11,803 bases of DNA, from contig CAYSPJ010000148.1 of NCBI GenBank assembly GCA_964432875.1, positions 1-11,803 on the forward strand, read 5' to 3'. The translations under genes and the position numbers were made by a program. This document shows positions 6,016 to 11,803 of this stretch, piece after piece. The stretch is from JACJYE01 sp964432875. GTDB lineage: Bacteria > Bacteroidota > Bacteroidia > Chitinophagales > Saprospiraceae. The notes under the pieces are model-generated. The model had not been told where the DNA came from and did not search any database. It was given only the letters and a program-made list of their open reading frames with translations. How positions within the stretch are numbered: the stretch's first letter is position 1; every line of letters starts with the position of its first letter.

Positions 6016-7845
6016 ATGAAAAATTTGAATTTCTCCCTGTTCATTTTGCTGTCAGCGCTCATCGGGATTTGGAGCGGCTGTGCGGTCAACCCCCGGTGCC
6101 CGGGCGAGTTGATGCCGATTGTCGAGGTGCAGATCAATAACACGGCCTCGAATCACGACGATTATGTCAATACCAGCACCTTCATCCCTTGCCGGGCCAG
6201 GATCGCGAATGCGAACAAAGTGCTGGGAAGCGGGCTGAACTTCCCCGGCGGGGTGGAAGTAGAAGTCAGAAACCGCAAGCTATCGACTGATCTGAGGGTC
6301 TCGCCAGTGAATTCCGGCACGAGCACCCAGTTTTTCGCAACCCTGCCGGCCAATGGAGGCTGGCTGGATTTTTTCATCCGTGGCAATACTGCCAGCGCCA
6401 CCGACAAGTCAGCCATCCTGGAATTAGCCACAGCTGGGTCAAGCTGCAACGAAGTAGTGCTGACGCGGAAAGGCCTGATGGTGACTAACGCGCCCCCCAT
6501 CCCTGCCGGGCGGCCACTAGTGGAAATCGAGGTGGGCAGCATCTCCTGCCTCGACGACTACGTCACCTGGTCGCCTACAAGTTGCCGCGTCAAGTGGATC
6601 AACCCACCCAACGCCACTGCTACTTTGGGCATTACCTTGCGGAATATGCCCGCCTCCAACCGCCTGCGTTTTGCTAATACCCAGCCTGCCGCTGGTTCAA
6701 CCGCGACCAGCACGACAACTACCTTAACCTTGAGCGGCGATGGCGCTTGGCAATCCTTCTTCATCGCCGGCAATAACGGCAACCCCAGCGTCAACGACAA
6801 AGATGCCGTCATTGAAGTCTTGGAGACCTCCAGCAACAACCTCCTCGCCCGCGAAGGCGTGATGGTAAGGGTGCGGAAAAACGCCAACGCCATCAGTGCC
6901 GGAGAGCGAGACCGCTATCTGGAAGCTTTGCGGGATGTGCACCAAACCTATGATTTTTATATGCTGTTCCGCAATTCTCACAGCCGGGATGTCGGCGGCG
7001 CCTCCGTGACTGCACACCGGCAAGCACATAGCGGCTCAGGGTTTTTACCCTGGCACCGGGCTTTCGTGCTGCACTTCGAGCGCCTCTTGCAGTCCAGCGA
7101 CCCCAGCGTAGCACTACCCTACTGGCATTTTGACCAATCGTCTCCAAATATGTTCAACGCCAATTTTATCGGGGCCAACCCTGCTGCTCCGAGCAACCAG
7201 GCGGTTTTGAATGCTTCTAACCCGATCAGCTCCTGGACAATCCCTGGCGAAATCACGGGCATACGCCGCCGGACGCCCTATGGCGACAGCGGCACCCCAG
7301 GCGTATTCACCGAGGCGGCTTCTTTGGGGCTGGGGCTCAACTACGTCAACTTCAAAAACATGGAAGTGAATACCCATAACGGGGCTCACTCCAATTCATC
7401 TGTGGCGGGGTCCGGGACCTGGATTGGCGGCTCACCCGCAATCGCGCCACAAGACCCCCTGTTCTATTTTTTACATTCCAACGTCGATCGCCTGTGGGCC
7501 AAGTGGCAATGGGTGAACAACCGCTTTGATCCCACGCAAACCAACACCTACGACCTGCAACAGAGCCACGCCTCTCCTCCGGCAGGCCTTGCCCCGGTTT
7601 TCACCCAGGCGCCATCGGGGCAAATCACCGCCAACAGGACCCTTGGGCAATACCTGGAAGACCAGATGTGGCCATGGGACAATATCACTGGCGGGCTTGG
7701 GACGGCCCAACGCCCATCGATCGCCCCCCTGACGCCATTCCCCATCGTCATCGGCGGCTTGATGCCGGGCAGCAAGCCCTCCGTCAGGTTGACCATCGAC
7801 CACCGGGCGATGAATTTTGCTTACGATGATGTGTTCCCTTATTAA
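6016..7845 (+). CDS. Tyrosinase-family copper oxidase, predicted lipoprotein, with duplicated N-terminal domain
   Basis: This 609-residue protein begins with a lipoprotein-like signal (hydrophobic to about 20, then SGC with Cys 22 as probable lipid site; Trp at -3 is unusual). Residues about 34-157 and 168-288 are two diverged copies of one beta-rich domain. Residues about 295-510 are the tyrosinase central domain. CuA ligands are likely His322, His338 and His347 (AHSGSGFLPWHRAFVLHFE matches the family signature). CuB ligands are likely His454 and His458 (THNGAH) and His487 (DPLFYFLHSNVDRLW matches the second signature). All six ligands are present, so a working type 3 dicopper site oxidising phenols with oxygen is expected. 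Whether it acts as monophenolase or only diphenolase cannot be read from sequence. The C terminus ends in a short DHRAMNFAYDDVFPY segment rather than a large shielding domain. The next gene, 21 bases on, encodes a Sco-type copper domain. Confidence 0.92.
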   Translation: MKNLNFSLFILLSALIGIWSGCAVNPRCPGELMPIVEVQINNTASNHDDYVNTSTFIPCRARIANANKVLGSGLNFPGGVEVEVRNRKLSTDLRVSPVNSGTSTQFFATLPANGGWLDFFIRGNTASATDKSAILELATAGSSCNEVVLTRKGLMVTNAPPIPAGRPLVEIEVGSISCLDDYVTWSPTSCRVKWINPPNATATLGITLRNMPASNRLRFANTQPAAGSTATSTTTTLTLSGDGAWQSFFIAGNNGNPSVNDKDAVIEVLETSSNNLLAREGVMVRVRKNANAISAGERDRYLEALRDVHQTYDFYMLFRNSHSRDVGGASVTAHRQAHSGSGFLPWHRAFVLHFERLLQSSDPSVALPYWHFDQSSPNMFNANFIGANPAAPSNQAVLNASNPISSWTIPGEITGIRRRTPYGDSGTPGVFTEAASLGLGLNYVNFKNMEVNTHNGAHSNSSVAGSGTWIGGSPAIAPQDPLFYFLHSNVDRLWAKWQWVNNRFDPTQTNTYDLQQSHASPPAGLAPVFTQAPSGQITANRTLGQYLEDQMWPWDNITGGLGTAQRPSIAPLTPFPIVIGGLMPGSKPSVRLTIDHRAMNFAYDDVFPY

Positions 7846-7866
7846 CCACCTAAAAACGGACTACTC

Positions 7867-10157
7867 ATGAGAGTCACTATCCTTTCCTTCATCATATCCT
7901 GTTTTTGCATCGCCGCTAATTGCCAGATCTCGAAGCGGGATTCCATCGAGCGCGCCGTGAACGAATACGTGCGCACCGTCAACCAGGCGGCAGATGTCTT
8001 CCTGGACCGCCAACGCCCGGCTGCGGAGCGCCTCAAGGCGATAGCGCCCTACCCTTTCATTTATGAAGCCCGGCAAGCCGAGCAATTCAAAAGGCTCGCG
8101 CTCTCCGCTGAAGAGTCACCGGACTTGCGCGCTATGGCGCTGAGCAAGATTTACCACTTTGTTGAAAATGACGAGAGGCTGCTGGGGCAAGCTATCCAAT
8201 GGCTGGGCGACCCTCAGACGCCCAAGCCGCTGCGGGCCGAAACTTTGCGCCTCATCGGCAACGCATCTTTCTCTTCCCTCTCAGGCATCCTGGAAGTGTA
8301 TCCCAAGATGCTGGAGGACCCCGAACTGGAGTACCGGGCCTTCGCCGCCTCCAAGCTCCTGATCAATGGCGATGCCCGCACCCAGCAGTTGCTCATCCGG
8401 GGGTTGGAAAACCCCGGCGCAGCGCTCTTCGAACCTGCGCTCGCCATCGAGCTGCTGGCCTTGTCGCCCAAAAAGGAGTTTTACCCGGCGGCGTATAAGG
8501 TTTTGCTCGAATCCAGCGATGAAGCGGCACGCTTAGCGGCATTGCAAACCATGGGGCCTTACCCCCCGGCACGTGAGCGATTAATCGCTATCAGCCAGAG
8601 CCCCAATGAAAAGGAAGCCTTCCGGGAATCCGCGCTCATGGCCCTTTATTCGGGCGACCGCGACAATATCGTCCAGTACGTCACACCGCTGTTGCGGGAG
8701 CGTGCTGCGCCGGCCCGGCTGCAAGCCCTGGGCATCCAGATGTCGATCGATGTGCGCAAAGCTATGGCTTACCGCCGCAGCAAAGCTGCCCAAAAAGCAG
8801 ATGAATACGACCGCCTCATGCTGTCCATCAGCGAAGGGAAAGGGCTAGGACAGGCCGCAGAGCTGCGCAGCATCGCCGAAAAATACCTGCTNNNNNNNNN
8901 NNNNNNNNNNNNNNNNNNNNNNNNNNNNNNNNNNNNNNNNNNNNNNNNNNNNNNNNNNNNNNNNNNNNNNNNNNNNNNNNNNNNNNNNNNNTGATCCAAG
9001 CCGCCGACGCAGCTTACCAGATCGAAGAACTGGCTGCTCTTGCTGAACTCGCGCTCCAGGGAGAGCAGGCCAACGAAGCTGCACTGGCCTTGGTGGATTG
9101 GCTACGGGAAAACCACCCCATCTACGCTGGCAAAAGCGCCACCGAGGCCAACCAGTTCCGCGGCTACCTGCTGTATTTGCTGGCCGCTGGCCCGCCCAAT
9201 GCCGAACTGCTTAGCTACGTTAAAAACGAGCTCCTTTTCGCTGGCCACGCCTTCAATCTCGCCGCCGCTGCGCACACCGCTAAAATCTTCAAAGCCCAAG
9301 CTCCAGACTTGGTCGCTTTGCTGCTGCCATTCCTGCAAAACGACTATCAGGAGGAGTGGATCGACATTTCTACTTACGAACTGCACTATCCTTTGCGGCA
9401 GCCGACTACGATGCGCTACGAAATCGTCAGGACCTTGCCGCATTTTGGGCTTGATGCCTACCCGGCAGTGCAATACCTGGCCGGCATCATCGCGCGAGAA
9501 GAACAGCGGGCAAGCGCCAGCGACACCACCTTGCTGCGCTTGTGCCAACAGGCAATCGACAGCATTTTGAGCGCCACGCCGCTTTGCTGCCGCCAGGAAG
9601 CCCCCGCCCGCAAAGCAGCCGGCAGCCCACCGCAATTCATCCCGCCAAAAAACCGGGCCAAAATCGCCGCGCCTGAACTAGAGCTGCTTGACCAGAATGG
9701 CCGCCGCTTGAAGTTCAAGGACCTGGCAGGCAAGCCGTTCGCGCTGACTTTTTTCTACACGCGCTGCGTCAACCCGCTCAAATGTGCAGCAACCGTACAA
9801 CGCCTCGGGAAATTGCAGCAATTGGCCGAAGGCCAAGGCATCGCCTCCAGGGTAGGCATCTATGGGATGACCTATGACGCCGATTTTGACCGCCCCTCGA
9901 TCATGAAAAGCTTTGGCGAAGCTTATGGGCTCTCCTTTTCCGGGCAAGCCAGATTCTTGACGCCCCAGGGCGGTTCGGAAAAGCAACTATTCGAACAGCT
10001 CGCCCTGCGCGTGAGCTACGGGCAGGGCTCTGTCAATCAACACGGCATACAGTTGCTGCTGGTAGACAAGAAAGGGCGCATCGCCTGCGTTTATGACAAC
10101 GAACTATGGAGCGCATCAGGCGTTCTCAAAGGGCTCATCCATTTGCTTAACGAATAA
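7867..10157 (+). CDS. HEAT-repeat-like protein with C-terminal Sco (SCO1/SenC) copper-binding domain, interrupted by assembly gap
   Basis: This is one gene broken by 100 Ns. The first part (ATG 7867 to 8891, about 341 codons) has a signal peptide ending near AANCQ and then paired helices in HEAT-like repeats, such as LRAETLRLIGNASF and YRAFAASKLLINGDA. After the gap the same style continues in another frame (from 8991) to TAA at 10155-10157. From about 9650 the protein is a Sco/thioredoxin fold: LELLDQNGRRLKFKDLAGK, then FFYTRCVNPLKCAATV with cysteines at 9765-9767 and 9783-9785 (C-x5-C). YDADFDRPSIMKSFGEAYGL follows, and His at 10041-10043 in QHGIQLLLVDKKGRI. Two Cys and one His are the Cu(I)/Cu(II) ligands of Sco proteins, which deliver copper or act as thiol reductants outside the inner membrane. 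It lies 21 bases after a tyrosinase gene and six bases before a T9SS cargo gene, so copper delivery to the tyrosinase is a reasonable inference. Confidence 0.85.
8892..8991. other. Assembly gap of exactly 100 N
   Basis: A run of 100 Ns, the usual placeholder for a gap of unknown size, lies in the HEAT/Sco gene. The coding frame before it and the coding frame after it do not agree at this length. They would agree if the true missing length were 2 modulo 3. The TGA at 8992-8994 is in the left-hand frame only and is therefore not a real stop. Confidence 0.97.
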
Positions 10158-10163
10158 GGGGTT

Positions 10164-11803
10164 GTGGCAAGCAGAAGCATATATTTTATCAAGAACAGGC
10201 GATTTGTTGCCGGTGCGGTAGCGCTTGCCCTGGCAGCGCAGTTCTGCCTGGCACAAGGTGCCCGCTTCGAGTGGGCTAGGGCCACGAGTGGGTCTTTTGG
10301 CTTCGGGCCTCAGGCCATCACCGCCGATGCCGAAGGCTGCCTGTATGCCATCGGCTACTTCCGGGACTCTTTATCCTTCAGCGCCGGGCTGGGCAGTACG
10401 GCCATCGCCAGCGCCGGAGAGGCAGATGTTTTCATTGCCAAAATCAGCCCTGCTGGCAGCTTGATTTGGGCCAAGCGCATCGGCGGAGATCAAAACGATT
10501 ATGGGTTCTCCGTGGCGGTTGATGCCCAAGGGCAAGTGTACGCCGCCGGTTTCTTTGAAGGCACGGCCGATTTCGACCCTGGCCCCGATTCCTTTCTGCT
10601 CTCCAGCGCCGGGCGCTTCGATGCCTTTATCTTAAAACTGGATGCCGAGGGGGGCTTTTTATGGGCCAAAACCATTCAAGGGGGCAATAACATCATGGCT
10701 TATGCCATCTGTGCCGACGAGGCAGGAAGCGTCTATGCCACCGGCTGGTTTGCCGACACGCCCGATTTCGATCCTGGCCCGGGCAGCAGCTTCCTCACCA
10801 GTGTAGGCTTGGCCGATGTTTTTGTGCTAAAGCTGGATGGCGAGGGGGATTTCTTGTGGGCAAAATCTTTCGGGGGAGACAGCAGCGACGAGGGGAGCTC
10901 GATAGGCCTCGATGCCGCAGGCAACGTTTATACAGCCGGCTGGTTTTATGGCGTGGCAGACTTTAACCCCGGCGCCCAGCCTGCTGTCCTGGCCAGCCAG
11001 GGTGAAAGAGACCTCTTCATCCAAAAAATGGATTCAGATGGCGGCTTCCTCTGGGCCAGAGCTTTCGGCGGGCCCCGCGACGATTATGGGTACGCCATCT
11101 ATGCAGTGGGCGATGAGCAGGTTTATGTCGCAGGCAGTTTTTTCGATAGCATGGCTTTAGATGGCCTGGGCACCCTATCCAGCAACGGAGGTGCCGATGC
11201 CTTTGTATTGAAGCTAGATGGCGGCGGTAGCCTCTTGTGGGCCAAAACCATGGGCGGGCCTAGCGAAGATGAAGCCCGCTCCGTTTGCGCCGATGCGGCA
11301 GGAGCGGTTTATGTGGCAGGCTATTTCCGCGGCGAAGCGGATTTTGGCCCGGCCAGTTTGACCAGTGCGGGCAGTTGGGATGTTTTTGCCCATAAGCTAG
11401 ATCGCGATGGCAATAGCCAATGGGCCGAATCTTTCGGCGGCAGTGACAATGACAAAGCCTTCTCGGCTTGCCTTGACACCAGTAGGAATTACTACCTCTC
11501 CGGCTTTTTTGAAGGCACTGTAGATTTCGACCCGCCAAGCGGTTCGGCGGTTTTTTCGGCAGATACACCCCAGGGGTTTATCATCAAAATGAGCCAGGAT
11601 AAACCGAACCCAACCCATAGCTTGCCCCAACGCGACAGCCTCCGCCTATTCCCCAACCCCACACATGGTGTGTTCAATATTGACTTGGGCGATCATTATC
11701 AAAACATCTCCTTGAAGATCAATGATGCGAAAGGCAAGCTGATCTATCAAAACCACTACCAAGGGCAAAGGCACCTCCAATTCAGCTTGCCTGGCCTGGC
11801 GCC
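10164..11803 (+). CDS. Seven-repeat (probable beta-propeller) secreted protein with T9SS type A sorting domain, cut by window edge
   Basis: The frame starts at GTG 10164, six bases after the stop of the HEAT/Sco gene, and stays open to the window end (546 codons plus two bases). No ATG lies before the signal peptide, whose hydrophobic part is residues about 14-30 with likely cleavage after CLA. AAGGGG overlapping the upstream stop may serve as ribosome site, although it lies very close. Seven repeats of 60-65 residues begin at Trp 37, 102, 167, 232, 297, 359 and 420. Each follows the pattern WAK.(F/I)GG...D.G.(S/A)I..D..G.VY.AG.F.G.ADFDPG....L.S.G..D.F..KLD..G, known from many secreted Bacteroidota repeat proteins and likely a seven-bladed propeller. 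From about residue 491, LRLFPNPTHGVFNIDLG starts a type A C-terminal sorting domain, the T9SS export and surface-attachment signal; its last strands lie beyond the edge. The function is unknown; it may bind a surface partner. Confidence 0.87.
   Translation, partial: MASRSIYFIKNRRFVAGAVALALAAQFCLAQGARFEWARATSGSFGFGPQAITADAEGCLYAIGYFRDSLSFSAGLGSTAIASAGEADVFIAKISPAGSLIWAKRIGGDQNDYGFSVAVDAQGQVYAAGFFEGTADFDPGPDSFLLSSAGRFDAFILKLDAEGGFLWAKTIQGGNNIMAYAICADEAGSVYATGWFADTPDFDPGPGSSFLTSVGLADVFVLKLDGEGDFLWAKSFGGDSSDEGSSIGLDAAGNVYTAGWFYGVADFNPGAQPAVLASQGERDLFIQKMDSDGGFLWARAFGGPRDDYGYAIYAVGDEQVYVAGSFFDSMALDGLGTLSSNGGADAFVLKLDGGGSLLWAKTMGGPSEDEARSVCADAAGAVYVAGYFRGEADFGPASLTSAGSWDVFAHKLDRDGNSQWAESFGGSDNDKAFSACLDTSRNYYLSGFFEGTVDFDPPSGSAVFSADTPQGFIIKMSQDKPNPTHSLPQRDSLRLFPNPTHGVFNIDLGDHYQNISLKINDAKGKLIYQNHYQGQRHLQFSLPGLA

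Noticed and set aside
9040..9570. Rightward 176-codon open frame after the gap as a separate gene
   Set aside because: It is Ser/Pro/Lys-rich and out of frame with the HEAT/Sco coding sequence, which shows clear family motifs across the same bases.
10272..11603. DNA-level tandem repeat array
   Set aside because: The seven repeats are clear in protein but diverged in DNA. They reflect propeller-like blades, not a recent satellite or CRISPR array.

Overview
The window looks like Bacteroidota chromosome, most likely from the Saprospiraceae/Lewinella-like part of the phylum. This rests on protein types only: a type IX secretion (T9SS) type A C-terminal sorting domain on a repeat protein, an effector-associated-domain protein with an FGE-sulfatase-like C terminus, a Bacteroidota-style Crp/Fnr regulator, a TTG-N20-TAnnTTTG promoter, and few Shine-Dalgarno sequences. 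Most of the window is GC-rich by eye. The left ~640 bases are visibly more AT-rich and carry restriction-modification DNA, which suggests acquired DNA.

Left part (1-2080). An incomplete type I restriction-modification methylase gene (hsdM) runs leftward off the window. It overlaps by 14 bases the 3' end of a truncated XRE-type helix-turn-helix gene, and a good Bacteroidota-type promoter lies just upstream of that remnant. Next is a leftward Crp/Fnr-family regulator, divergent from a rightward outer-membrane beta-barrel protein.

Middle part (2108-5865). A large leftward gene encodes a membrane protein with an N-terminal EAD11-like effector-associated domain, a beta-rich domain, one transmembrane helix, a Pro/Lys/Glu-rich stalk and a C-terminal FGE-sulfatase-like domain that lacks one of the two catalytic cysteines. 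It is convergent with the beta-barrel gene, with a palindrome between the two stop codons. It is divergent from a GT-C type (family 39-like) membrane glycosyltransferase, and that divergent region holds direct and inverted repeats.

Right part (6016-11803). Three tightly spaced rightward genes form a probable operon for exported proteins. The first is a lipoprotein tyrosinase with both copper sites intact and a duplicated N-terminal domain. The second is a HEAT-repeat-like protein fused to a C-terminal Sco (SCO1/SenC) copper-binding thioredoxin-fold domain, interrupted by a 100-N assembly gap. The third is a seven-repeat, probably beta-propeller, T9SS cargo protein that runs off the right edge. 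The most attractive hypothesis is that the Sco-fusion protein loads copper into the tyrosinase encoded upstream. No stretch over 300 bases lacks a gene. I saw no tRNA, rRNA, CRISPR array, transposase or integrase.
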